Assembly: GCF_004341515.1 (NCBI RefSeq)
Contig: NZ_SLZF01000001.1
Location: 1 to 64,000 of the forward strand
Reading direction: 5' to 3'
Length of the DNA: 64,000 nt
DNA from: Allobosea sp. BK604
Lineage (GTDB): Bacteria > Pseudomonadota > Alphaproteobacteria > Rhizobiales > Beijerinckiaceae
In this document: positions 28,985-36,787 of the stretch, in pieces
How the letters are laid out: each line of letters begins with the position of its first letter
How positions within the stretch are numbered: position 1 is the stretch's first letter
Position numbers and translations under genes: made by a program
The notes under the pieces: model-generated
The model's database searches: none
Seen by the model: only the letters and a program-made list of their open reading frames with translations
What the model was told of the DNA's origin: nothing

Positions 28985-29794
28985 ATGACCCTGTCGAAAA
29001 TCTTGCTGCGAGCCATCCTTCTCCTGGCCGGCTTCGGCGCGATGCTCGCCTCTCCTGCCCGTGCCCAATCGGACGAGCCGGGCTGCCGGCCGGAAATGGC
29101 GAGCTTGCGCCTGCCGATCCAGCGCGCCGCGCTCGCCAAGGACGAGGTCCGGCTCACCTTCGTCGGCCATGCCACCTTCATCATCGAGACGCCGGGCGGC
29201 ATCCGCGCCGCGACCGACTATAACGACTATGTCCGCCCGCCCGGCACGCCCGATATCGCCACGATGAACAAGGCGCATTCGACCCATTATTCGACGCATC
29301 CCGATCCCGCCATCAAGCAGCTGCTGCGCGGTTGGGACCCGTCCGGCGCCGGCCCGGCCAAGCACGACATCACCCTCGGCGACATGCGCGTGCGCAATGT
29401 CCCGACCAATATCCGCTCCTATTCAGGCTCGACCGATTTCGACGGCAACTCGATGTTCGTCTTCGAGATCGGCGATCTCTGCATCGCCCATCTCGGCCAT
29501 CTGCATCACCCGCTGGAGCCCGGCCATCTGCGCGCGCTCGGCCGGGTCGATATCGTGCTCTTCCCGGTCGACGGCAGCTACACGCTCGATCAGGAGGGCA
29601 TGCTGGAGGTGCTGAAGTCACTCCAGGCCAAGCTGATGATCCCGATGCATTTCTTCGGCGGCGGCACGCTCAACCGCTTCCTGGGCCGCTCGCAGGACCT
29701 CTGGCCGGTCGAGCGGCGCGACACGGCCGAGCTTGTCGTCTCGAAGGCGACGCTGCCGGCCAAGCCGACCATCATCGTCCTGCCGGGGCATTGA
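28985..29794 (+). CDS. Exported metallo-beta-lactamase-fold hydrolase (UlaG-like)
   Basis: The 269-residue protein has a signal peptide (ILLRAILLLAGFGAMLASPARAQ). The mature part looks like the UlaG/YcfH-like branch of the metallo-beta-lactamase superfamily: VRLTFVGHATFIIETPGG opens the fold, a second strand contains IGDLCIAHLGHLHHPLEP with metal-ligand His residues, and a late LMIPMHFFGG supplies another His. The usual THxHxDH loop is replaced by STHYSTHPDPA, so metal binding differs from classic enzymes. Substrate unknown. Its end overlaps the convergent acyltransferase gene by 23 bp. Confidence 0.8.
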   Translation: MTLSKILLRAILLLAGFGAMLASPARAQSDEPGCRPEMASLRLPIQRAALAKDEVRLTFVGHATFIIETPGGIRAATDYNDYVRPPGTPDIATMNKAHSTHYSTHPDPAIKQLLRGWDPSGAGPAKHDITLGDMRVRNVPTNIRSYSGSTDFDGNSMFVFEIGDLCIAHLGHLHHPLEPGHLRALGRVDIVLFPVDGSYTLDQEGMLEVLKSLQAKLMIPMHFFGGGTLNRFLGRSQDLWPVERRDTAELVVSKATLPAKPTIIVLPGH

Positions 29795-30881
29795 CGCCGG
29801 CCGAAACACCGGCCGAGACGGTCTCACGCCCACTCGCCACGGCGCGCTCGCTTGCGGCGCGCCTGGGTGCGATGCGGAAGGCGCGCGGTCGCTCGAACAG
29901 GAAGGCGAGCGGCGTTCCCGCCAGCAGCTTGTGCACCGCCAGCGGCACTATCACACAAACCACCGTCAGCAGCAGCGACACTTCGCCGGCATCGAAGGAC
30001 AGGCCCGACTTGATCAGCAGCACCCGCGTCAACGCCATCGGGATGAAGAAGGCGAGATAGATCGGCAGCGAGTTGCGGCCGCAATAGTCCAGCCAGCCCA
30101 CGCGCCCGGCCAGGAAGACGGACAGGGTGATGATGCCGAGCGCGCCCGCATGGCCCAGGATGAGGGCGGCGCCCGGTGTCTCGTAGATCGCCGCATAGCC
30201 GCCGAGACTGGTCAGGAAGGCGGTCACTGCGACCCAGGCCAGCCAGAACAGCAGCGCTGCGCCACGATTGCTTCGGACCCAGTCGGCCATCGCAAAAATC
30301 TTCGATGCGAACAGGGCCCCGCTCAGGAAGAAGACGTAGTACTCGGCGAAGCGATCGACGAGCAGCCAGCCCGTCTCCACTGGAACGAGCGCCAGCGCGG
30401 CCGCGGCCAGCCAGGTCGCGAGCGGATGGTACCGGATAAGCTTGGTAACGGCGAAGAAGACGGCCAGCAGATAGATGAACCACAGGATGCCGAAGGGCTG
30501 GACGAGGCCGAGCGCATAGGCGCCCAGGAGCGTTCCGATATCGCCGTCGCCCCAGGTCGGGAATTTCAGCACGCAATTGATCGCGAGCCACAGCAGGTAG
30601 AAATAGACGAAGGGCGCGATCTTGCGGTCGAGGAATTCAGGCCAGTCGCGCTCGACCAGCCGCGAGACGAACAGGCCCGAGAGCAGGAAGAAGCCCGGCA
30701 TCCGGAAGAGCTTGGCCCAATCGATGAACGGATCGATCCAGTTCGTCCGCTCCAGCGACACCTCGAAACCGGCGACGACATGCATCAGCACGACGAGGAT
30801 CATGCAGAATCCCTTGGCGGTATCGACCCAATCCAGGCGAACCGGGACCGAATTGCGCACCGGTCCGGCAAATTCCGACAT
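29772..30881 (-). CDS. Acyltransferase-3 family membrane protein
   Basis: The 369-residue protein has about ten membrane helices and the AT3 N-terminal signature: RLDWVDTAKGFCMILVVLMHV with the catalytic-type His after the first helix, then FRMPGFFLLSGLF, the conserved R-M-P-x-F-F-x-x-S-G motif. AT3 proteins move acetyl or succinyl groups across the membrane onto exported glycans (for example OpgC, OafA). The last 45 residues are Arg/Ala-rich and probably cytoplasmic. The glycan target cannot be told from context. Confidence 0.9.
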   Translation of the reverse strand: MSEFAGPVRNSVPVRLDWVDTAKGFCMILVVLMHVVAGFEVSLERTNWIDPFIDWAKLFRMPGFFLLSGLFVSRLVERDWPEFLDRKIAPFVYFYLLWLAINCVLKFPTWGDGDIGTLLGAYALGLVQPFGILWFIYLLAVFFAVTKLIRYHPLATWLAAAALALVPVETGWLLVDRFAEYYVFFLSGALFASKIFAMADWVRSNRGAALLFWLAWVAVTAFLTSLGGYAAIYETPGAALILGHAGALGIITLSVFLAGRVGWLDYCGRNSLPIYLAFFIPMALTRVLLIKSGLSFDAGEVSLLLTVVCVIVPLAVHKLLAGTPLAFLFERPRAFRIAPRRAASERAVASGRETVSAGVSAGVNAPAGR

Positions 30882-30997
30882 GTGAAGGCACTCCCGTCAG
30901 ACGGGCCACCTTGCCATGCCGCGCTTTAGCACGAGGTTAGACCAATCGCGGAAAAATGTGGGAGATCGGGCAAGCTTTCGTAAAGGATAGGCCCCAC

Positions 30998-31020
30998 CCC
31001 TTGGCTGTCTTGCCCAAGGG
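30998..31020. other. Hairpin in divergent intergenic region
   Basis: CCCTTGG, a 9-nt loop, then CCAAGGG. It lies between the divergent acyltransferase and small exported protein genes. Nothing else stands out in this 247-bp gap. Confidence 0.4.
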
Positions 31021-31128
31021 TATGATCTGCATTCGACAAGTTTAACTGCTTGCTCAGGCTGATCCGAAGCTGTGCTTGGCTGCGACCTCACCTTGCGGCA
31101 GGTTGGCTGCTCCCTGGGAGAGATCAGC

Positions 31129-31449
31129 ATGATCCGGCTTGCCGCGACTATCGTCATCGCCGCCGCGCTTCTGCCGGCCAGCGCCGAAGCTGCGAAAATG
31201 CGCTTCGGCGGCAGCCGTTCGTCCCACGCAGCCCCGGCTACGCCGGCGCGAAGCGGCAACTCTTTGGTCGTCGTACCGCGGATGGGAGGCTCATCCAAAC
31301 CGGCCGATGCGAAGGCGAGCGCGCCGACACATGTGCCGTTCCCGCCGTCGAGCGCTGAACCCACCCTGCTCAAGGTCACGACGGCCGACGCCGCGAAACC
31401 CTGGTGCCGCAGCGAGGTCGTGGTCGGCGGCTTCTGCGTGATCAACTAG
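31129..31449 (+). CDS. Small exported protein of unknown function
   Basis: A 106-residue product with a signal peptide (AATIVIAAALLPASAEAA). The mature part is Ser/Pro/Ala-rich and low in complexity, ending with a compact WCRSEVVVGGFCVIN. The two terminal cysteines, 10 residues apart, could form a disulfide. GGGAGA precedes the ATG at 31129; the frame is open upstream but not credible. Family not recognised. Confidence 0.6.
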   Translation: MIRLAATIVIAAALLPASAEAAKMRFGGSRSSHAAPATPARSGNSLVVVPRMGGSSKPADAKASAPTHVPFPPSSAEPTLLKVTTADAAKPWCRSEVVVGGFCVIN

Positions 31450-31477
31450 GGCAAAGAGAGCGCTTCCGCGACGCCAC

Positions 31478-32218
31478 CTACGTATTGACGCCGCCATCGA
31501 TGGCGAAGCCCGCGCCAGTGACGAAGCGCCCTTCCTCGCTGGCAAGATAGGCGACCATTCCGGCAATATCCTCCGGCTTGCCATAGCGCGGGATCGCCAT
31601 CCTGGCACGCTGGGCATCGGCCCGCTCTCCGGCGGCCGGGTTCATGTCGGTATCGGTCGAGCCGGGATGGACGACATTGACCGTGATGCCGCGCGGCCCG
31701 AGATCGCGTGCCAGCCCCTTGGTGAAGCCGATCAGCGCCGCCTTGCTCATCGCATAGAGCGTCACGCCTTCCTCGACCACGCGGTCGGCAAGGCAAGAGC
31801 CGATCGAGACGATCCGGCCACCTTCCCCAAGATGCGCTGCAGCCGCCTGCGAAGCGAGCACGACGGCGCGGACATTCACGGCCAGGGTCGCATCGATATC
31901 GGCAAGGCTCCACTCGGCGACCGGGCCTCCGCGGAAGATGCCGGCATTGTTGACGAGGATGTCGAGCCCACCGAGCGCGGCCGCGGCCTTGTCGACGGCG
32001 GCCTTGATCGCAGCCGGATCGGCGCTGTCGGCCGCGATCGCGACCCCTTTGCGCCCGAGCGCCTCGATGGCACGCACGACCTCGCCGGCCTTCTCGGCCG
32101 AGCGCTCATAGGTCAGCGCCACATCGGCGCCCTCCTGGGCCAGACGCAATGCGATGGCGGCACCGATGCCGCGGCTGCCGCCGGTGACCAGTGCCTTCTT
32201 GCCGGTGAGACGAGACAT
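31478..32218 (-). CDS. SDR-family oxidoreductase (FabG-like)
   Basis: A 246-residue classical SDR. Cofactor loop VTGGSRGIGAAI, NNAG motif VNNAGIFRGG, active-site Ser in VSIGSCLADR and Y-x3-K in LYAMSKAAL, and the C-terminal GAGFAIDGGVNT ending shared with FabG-like enzymes. An Arg after the second strand (YERSAEK) hints at NADPH. It is divergent from a TetR regulator with shared palindromic sites in the gap, so it probably handles a ligand of that regulator. Start chosen at ATG 32218. Confidence 0.93.
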   Translation of the reverse strand: MSRLTGKKALVTGGSRGIGAAIALRLAQEGADVALTYERSAEKAGEVVRAIEALGRKGVAIAADSADPAAIKAAVDKAAAALGGLDILVNNAGIFRGGPVAEWSLADIDATLAVNVRAVVLASQAAAAHLGEGGRIVSIGSCLADRVVEEGVTLYAMSKAALIGFTKGLARDLGPRGITVNVVHPGSTDTDMNPAAGERADAQRARMAIPRYGKPEDIAGMVAYLASEEGRFVTGAGFAIDGGVNT

Positions 32219-32233
32219 GCTGGAAGCCTTTTC

Positions 32234-32306
32234 TGTAGTGATCAATACACAAATAGCTAAATCGCTTGCCGCCACCCGTCAAGAACATTATCTGGTGATC
32301 GATACA
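32234..32306. promoter_or_regulatory. Two related operator-like sites in SDR-TetR divergent region
   Basis: Site 1 (32234-32249) reads TGTAGTGATCAATACA, a 16-bp near-palindrome centred on TGATCA with TGTA/TACA ends. Site 2 (32291-32306) reads TCTGGTGATCGATACA, keeping the GTGATC core and the TACA end. Site 1 lies just before the SDR start and site 2 just before the tetR start, so each promoter has one copy. Confidence 0.7.
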
Positions 32307-32320
32307 GAAAGGTTTTGACC

Positions 32321-32932
32321 ATGTCCGAGCGCGGCCGGCCGCGTGCCTTCGATCGTGCCGAAGCCTTGCAAAAGGCGATGCTGGTCTTCTGGGACAAAGG
32401 CTATCAGGCGGCCTCGCTGACCGATCTCACCGAAGCGATGGGCATCGGCTCGCCCAGCCTCTACGCCGCCTTCGGCAGCAAGGAGGGGCTTTATCGTGAA
32501 GCCGTCGATCTTTACGAGGCCAGCGAGAGCGACGAGATCGCCGGGCCACTGAGCCTGGCCGCCACGGCACGAGAAGCGATCGAGGGCTACCTGATGGCGA
32601 GCGCCGCCGTCTTCACGCGCCCCGGCCGGCCACCGGGCTGCATGGTCGTGCTCTCGGCGGTGAATGCGGTCGGCGTCGGCGACGAGACCAGCGCGAAGCT
32701 GCGCGAGATGCGAGCGCAAAGCGTGACGGCCATCGCGGCGCGATTGCGCTCGGCAGCCGCCGCCGGCGAGCTTGACGCCGGCCTCGATGCCGAAGCGATC
32801 GCGAGCTATTATGTCACGGTCCAGCAGGGCATGTCGATCCAGGCCCGCGACGGCGCCACGCGGCCACAGCTGGAGGCGATCGCCCGAGGAGCGATGGCGG
32901 CCTGGGAGGGACTGACGCGGGCGGCGGCTTAG
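32321..32932 (+). CDS. TetR-family transcriptional regulator
   Basis: A 203-residue regulator. The N-terminal helix-turn-helix reads RAFDRAEALQKAMLVFWDKGYQ then LTEAMGIGSPSLYAAFGSKEGLYREAV. The R-G-R-P-R-x-F-D opening and PGCMVVLSAVN in the ligand domain mark the AcrR/YxaF-like subgroup often paired with SDR or NADPH reductases. ATG at 32321; a TTG six bases earlier is also in frame. It probably controls itself and the divergent SDR through the paired sites in the gap. Confidence 0.92.
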   Translation: MSERGRPRAFDRAEALQKAMLVFWDKGYQAASLTDLTEAMGIGSPSLYAAFGSKEGLYREAVDLYEASESDEIAGPLSLAATAREAIEGYLMASAAVFTRPGRPPGCMVVLSAVNAVGVGDETSAKLREMRAQSVTAIAARLRSAAAAGELDAGLDAEAIASYYVTVQQGMSIQARDGATRPQLEAIARGAMAAWEGLTRAAA

Positions 32933-33094
32933 GAATGCTTCCGGGTTGCAGCAGCCCTATTATGACCGGCGGCTCGTTACAGTCTTGGTCTAGCTGAAGG
33001 TCGACCTGGAGGACCTCAAGACCATCGGAAAGTTGGACCAGAGCAGCTCATCATCGCCTATGATGTCGAGTACCTGCGGAATGGGAGAAGGACG

Positions 33095-33466
33095 ATGATC
33101 CATTTCGAGCTGCGGCAAGATAAGGGCATCGGCATCCTTTCGCCCGAAGGGCCGCTGGAAGCATCCGACTTTCAGAAGCTCACCCAGGAGATCGATCCCT
33201 ATATCGCAGCGAACGGCCACCTGACCGGATTGATGATCCTGGCGAAGGAATTCCCCGGCTGGGAGAGCTTCGGCGCGCTCGTCTCACATCTGCGGTTCGT
33301 GAGAGATCACCATCGCCAGATCGACCGCATCGCTGCCGTAACCGACAGCGAATTCCTCAAGATCATGCCGCACATCGCCAGGCATTTCGTGGCAGCAGAG
33401 ATCCGTCAGTTTCCGTCCAGCGACAGGGCACAGGCCCTGGCGTGGCTGGAAGCCAGGGACCGCTAG
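33095..33466 (+). CDS. SpoIIAA-like (STAS-related) protein
   Basis: The 123-residue protein fits the SpoIIAA-like family: ISPEGPLEASDFQKLTQEIDPYIA, then LTGLMILAKEFPGWESFGALVSHL and a late IDRIAAVTDSEFLKI, which is the usual order of the fold. Such proteins bind lipids or nucleotides and are often stress-linked, without a defined reaction. The gene stands alone. A repeat pair and a strong hairpin follow. Confidence 0.85.
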   Translation: MIHFELRQDKGIGILSPEGPLEASDFQKLTQEIDPYIAANGHLTGLMILAKEFPGWESFGALVSHLRFVRDHHRQIDRIAAVTDSEFLKIMPHIARHFVAAEIRQFPSSDRAQALAWLEARDR

Positions 33467-33574
33467 TGCATCGGCCCGAAAAGTGGATTGCGGTTTTCGG
33501 AAAAGCCCATGCGAAACAGGAAGCTAGAGCATCGGACCGAAAAGTGGAATCCATTTTTCGGGCCAATCCGATGC
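33466..33574. repeat. Dispersed palindromic repeat family B, two tandem copies
   Basis: Two related units, each starting GCATCGG-x-CCGAAAAGTGGA. Unit 1 (about 33468-33513) is diverged at its end. Unit 2 (33526-33574) is intact: GCATCGG pairs with CCGATGC at its ends and CGAAAA with TTTTCG inside. They lie between convergent genes. Confidence 0.8.
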
Positions 33575-33587
33575 CAGATCAAAGGGA

Positions 33588-33628
33588 TAGATCGCCACTT
33601 TGCGTCCGAAAGGACGCGCGGCGATCTA
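33588..33628. terminator. Strong bidirectional terminator-like hairpin
   Basis: TAGATCGCC (33588-33596) pairs with GGCGATCTA (33620-33628), and inside it GCGTCC pairs with GGACGC around a GAAA tetraloop. It ends 8 bp before the aldo-keto reductase stop, between convergent genes. GAAA loops on a GC stem are exceptionally stable in RNA. Confidence 0.7.
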
Positions 33629-33636
33629 GACCGTCC

Positions 33637-34650
33637 TCACCCGGTTTTCCGCGCCGCCCGCCCCTCGATCGGATAGGACGGGTCGTTATAGCCTGGCGTC
33701 GAGGGATGGCCCGTCGGCACGAGCTCATCGACCAGCGCCTCGTCCTCGGCCGTGAAATCGGCGTCGAGCGCGGCCAGATAGGCCTGCCATTGCTCGAAGG
33801 TGCGCGGCCCGGCGATCGCCGATGTCACCAGCCTGTTGTTGAGCACCCAGCCCACCGCGAACTGCACCGGGGTCAGGCCTCGCTTGGCGGCATGGTCACG
33901 GATCGTGCGGGCGATGATCAGCGATTCCTCGCGCCATTCCGTCTGCATGATGCGCTTGTCGGCGCGGCCTGCCCGCGTGCCTTCCGGCGGGGTCTGACCC
34001 GGCTCGTATTTCGCCGTCAGCACGCCACGCGCCAACGGCGAATAGGAGGCGACCCCAAGCCCGTAGAAGCCACAGGCCGGGAGGTGCTCGACCTCGGGCA
34101 TGCGGTTCATCGCGTTGTAATAGGGCTGGCTGACCACCGGCCTGTCGATGCCGAGTTCGTCGCAGAGCCGGCAGATCTCGGCGACGCGCCAGGACCGGTA
34201 GTTCGAGACGCCGAAATGCCGGATCTTGCCCTGGCGCACGAGATCGCCCACCGCCCGCACCGTCTCCGCCAGCGGCACTGTGTGGTCCTCCTTGTGGAGG
34301 TAGTAGATGTCGATGAATTCGGTGCCGAGCCGGCGCAGGCTGTCGTCGCAGGCCTGCATGATCCATTTGCGCGACAGGCCGGCCTGGTTCGGGCTCGGCC
34401 CCATCACGTTGGCGACCTTGGTCGCTAGCACCCAGTCATGCCTTTGGGCGGCAATGGCGCGGCCGGTCACCTCCTCGGAACGGCCATCGTTATAGACATC
34501 GGCCGTGTCGATGAAGTTGATGCCCGCATCGCGCGCCGCATCGATGATCCGGCGCGACTCGGGCTCATCGGTCGCGCCGCCGAACATCATCGTGCCCAGG
34601 CACAGTGGCGAGACCTTGAGACCGGAGCGGCCAAGCTGGCGATAGTTCAT
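33637..34650 (-). CDS. Aldo/keto reductase
   Basis: A 337-residue (beta/alpha)8 NADPH-dependent reductase. Family marks: LGTMMFGGATDE at the start, the catalytic Asp and Tyr in NFIDTADVYNDGRSEE, Lys in VLATKVAN, and His in IDIYYLHKEDH. The C-terminal cofactor loop is SAIAGPRTFEQW. This AKR subgroup acts on aldehydes and ketones of unspecified origin. Start at ATG 34650; upstream frame is not credible. Divergent from the FliK-like gene. Confidence 0.93.
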   Translation of the reverse strand: MNYRQLGRSGLKVSPLCLGTMMFGGATDEPESRRIIDAARDAGINFIDTADVYNDGRSEEVTGRAIAAQRHDWVLATKVANVMGPSPNQAGLSRKWIMQACDDSLRRLGTEFIDIYYLHKEDHTVPLAETVRAVGDLVRQGKIRHFGVSNYRSWRVAEICRLCDELGIDRPVVSQPYYNAMNRMPEVEHLPACGFYGLGVASYSPLARGVLTAKYEPGQTPPEGTRAGRADKRIMQTEWREESLIIARTIRDHAAKRGLTPVQFAVGWVLNNRLVTSAIAGPRTFEQWQAYLAALDADFTAEDEALVDELVPTGHPSTPGYNDPSYPIEGRAARKTG

Positions 34651-34814
34651 AGGAGTTGTTCCCGAGAGTTCTGGGCGCAACCTGCCCCAGGCGAGGCTGC
34701 CGCGCCAGCGCGCCCGGCGCAGGTTCGCTCCGCGGCCGGCCCAAGCCCCCCCGAGCAAGGAAATCCTTAAGCTTTCATGGGAAGCTGCCGCATTGTCGCC
34801 ATGGCCGTTACCCG

Positions 34815-36497
34815 ATGAATCTCGCCGCGCTCGTCCAGAGCCAGACCTTCGCCACGCTGCTATCCGCGCTCGCCAGCGAGAGCGGGATCGCGGTCGGCAA
34901 GACGCTGGAAGCGCGGCTGCTCACGCTCGACGATGAGGGCAACGCGACGGCGCTGGTCAACGGCGTCAAGATTGCCCTCGTCCTGTCCGGGCCAGAGGCG
35001 AAGCAGGCGCCGCTCCAGCCGGGCACGACGCTGACCCTGCGGATCGACGCGCCGGACGAAGCCGGCGGCGCCCTACGCGCCACCTTGATCGAAACCCGTC
35101 CACCCGCAGCCGGGGTAGCGACGCCACCGCAGCAGGCGCCCGTCGACGGCGCGTTGCCGGGCCGTGGCGCGGCGCCAGCCCCGACGCCAACGCCCATGCC
35201 TGCTGGCGGCACCCCGTCATCAGCACCGGCCGGCAGCCCTGTGGTCCAGCCTCCAGTTGGACAGGCTCCCGCCTCGCCCCAGCTTGCGCCCGCCGCCATC
35301 ATCCTCGCTGGCCGCCCGGCGCCGATCGCGCAGCCTCCACAGGCCGAGAGCATGGGGCCGGCCGTCATCGTCGCGCCGCGTCCCGTTCAAGGGCCCCAGC
35401 CAGCGGCAGCGGGCACGGCCGCGCAAACATCTCCCGCTGCGCCGGCCGCCCCGGCGACCTCGCCACGTGCCCTGGCCGGACCGCTGCTCGGCCAGGCCCT
35501 CGGCCGACAGGATTCGCTCGCGCCGCTCTTCGCGAATCTGCGTCAGCTCGCCAATGGCTCGGTCTCGCTGGTGCTGCCAAAACCTCTGCTGCAGGTGGCC
35601 GAACAGATCCTCGCGCAGGCCGTGCCGGCCGAGCGCCGGTCGATTACGCAGCAGGTGCTGCAAGCCGCCGTCGCCCGCTCCGGCCTCTTCCTCGAAGCGC
35701 ACGAGGCCTCAACGGCGCCAATGCGCCAGGCCGATGGCGGCGGCAATCCACCTGCGGCGAGCATTGGCCCGCAGCTCGATCTCAAGGCCGGCCTGCGCGC
35801 CCTCAAGGACATGCTTCAGCCGCTGGTCGAGCCAGAGTTGGCGCGGGCCGCTCCCAGGGACTTGGCGCGCGCGACATTGGCGCGTGCCCTTGTCGGCGAG
35901 GCCTATGGCGCCAACCAGGAGCAGCAGGCGCCCCGCCCTGCGCCGCCGCGCCGCGACGGCACGCTCGCGCCGCAGCCGATCGCCGAGCCCAGCCTTGCCG
36001 CCGGGGAAAAGCCGGTCGTCATCGCCCAGACCCTGCTGGAGCAGACCGAGGCAGCGCTCGACCGGGTCAAGCTCGCGCAGTTCGCCTCACTGCCGCCGGA
36101 AGGTCCGCGCGCCGAGGCGCAGCAGAATGCCCGCTGGCTTACCGAAATCCCCCTCGCCTTCCAGGCCGGGACCGCGATCATGCCGCTGCAGATCGAGCGC
36201 GACCCGCCTCAACGCAGTCCGAACGGCGCCGAGGGACCAGTCTGGCGAATGCGCTTCGCCTTCGATGTTGAGCCAATGGGCCCGCTTCAGGGCGTCGTCA
36301 CATTGCAGGGCCGCGCCGTCGGCGTCTCGCTCTGGGCCGAGCGCGAGGAAACGAGCCAGGCACTAAGAGGCGCGGTGCCCGATCTTCAGGCCGCCCTGGC
36401 CATTGCCCAGTTCGAGGACGGCACGGTCGATATCCATACCGGCCAGCCGCAGGCACGGCCAGCCGGCGCCGGACAATTCCTGGACCGCCTGTCATGA
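34815..36497 (+). CDS. Flagellar hook-length control (FliK)-like protein
   Basis: The 560-residue protein opens MNLAALVQSQTFATLL, has a long Pro/Ala/Gln-rich middle from about residue 95 to 225, and closes with a Flg_hook-type domain containing MRFAFDVEPMGPLQGVVTLQGRAVGVSLWAER. That order, a disordered ruler and a C-terminal globular switch domain, is the FliK plan. ATG at 34815; the upstream open frame overlaps the divergent gene's leader. Stop overlaps the next start (ATGA), and that next gene is an FlhB-tail protein, the natural partner of FliK. No other flagellar gene is in the window. Confidence 0.85.
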   Translation: MNLAALVQSQTFATLLSALASESGIAVGKTLEARLLTLDDEGNATALVNGVKIALVLSGPEAKQAPLQPGTTLTLRIDAPDEAGGALRATLIETRPPAAGVATPPQQAPVDGALPGRGAAPAPTPTPMPAGGTPSSAPAGSPVVQPPVGQAPASPQLAPAAIILAGRPAPIAQPPQAESMGPAVIVAPRPVQGPQPAAAGTAAQTSPAAPAAPATSPRALAGPLLGQALGRQDSLAPLFANLRQLANGSVSLVLPKPLLQVAEQILAQAVPAERRSITQQVLQAAVARSGLFLEAHEASTAPMRQADGGGNPPAASIGPQLDLKAGLRALKDMLQPLVEPELARAAPRDLARATLARALVGEAYGANQEQQAPRPAPPRRDGTLAPQPIAEPSLAAGEKPVVIAQTLLEQTEAALDRVKLAQFASLPPEGPRAEAQQNARWLTEIPLAFQAGTAIMPLQIERDPPQRSPNGAEGPVWRMRFAFDVEPMGPLQGVVTLQGRAVGVSLWAEREETSQALRGAVPDLQAALAIAQFEDGTVDIHTGQPQARPAGAGQFLDRLS

Positions 36498-36787
36498 CGA
36501 CGCCCCTGCCGCAGCAGATCGCCGTCGCGCTCGAATATGACGGCCAGAACGCGCCGCGCGTCACTGCCAAGGGCCGCGGCGAACTCGCCCAGCGCATCAT
36601 CGAGACGGCGCGCGAGCATGATGTCGAGGTCCAGGAGAATGCGATCCTGGCCCAGGCGCTCTCGGCGGTCGAGCTCGACGACCAGATTCCAGAGGAACTC
36701 TATCGCGCCGCGGCGCAAGTCATCGCCTTCGTGCTGTCGCTGCGCGGCGAGTTACGGCCACGCAAGCGGAGCGGCGAGCCATCTTGA
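36494..36787 (+). CDS. FlhB C-terminal domain homologue (FlhX/FhlB-like)
   Basis: The 97-residue protein matches the part of FlhB/YscU that remains after autocleavage. IAVALEYDGQNAPRVTAKGRGELAQRI aligns with the segment that follows NPTH in FlhB, and IPEELYRAAAQVIAFVL with its end. The NPTH cleavage site itself is missing (LPQQ stands there) and there is no membrane domain. Stand-alone FlhB tails occur next to FliK-like genes and can modify flagellar export-substrate switching. It overlaps both neighbours by 4 bp, so all three genes are translationally coupled. Confidence 0.88.
   Translation: MTTPLPQQIAVALEYDGQNAPRVTAKGRGELAQRIIETAREHDVEVQENAILAQALSAVELDDQIPEELYRAAAQVIAFVLSLRGELRPRKRSGEPS

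Noticed and set aside
34815..36787. A type III secretion (injectisome) fragment
   Set aside because: FliK-like and FlhB-tail proteins match flagellar forms; no needle, ring or effector gene is present.
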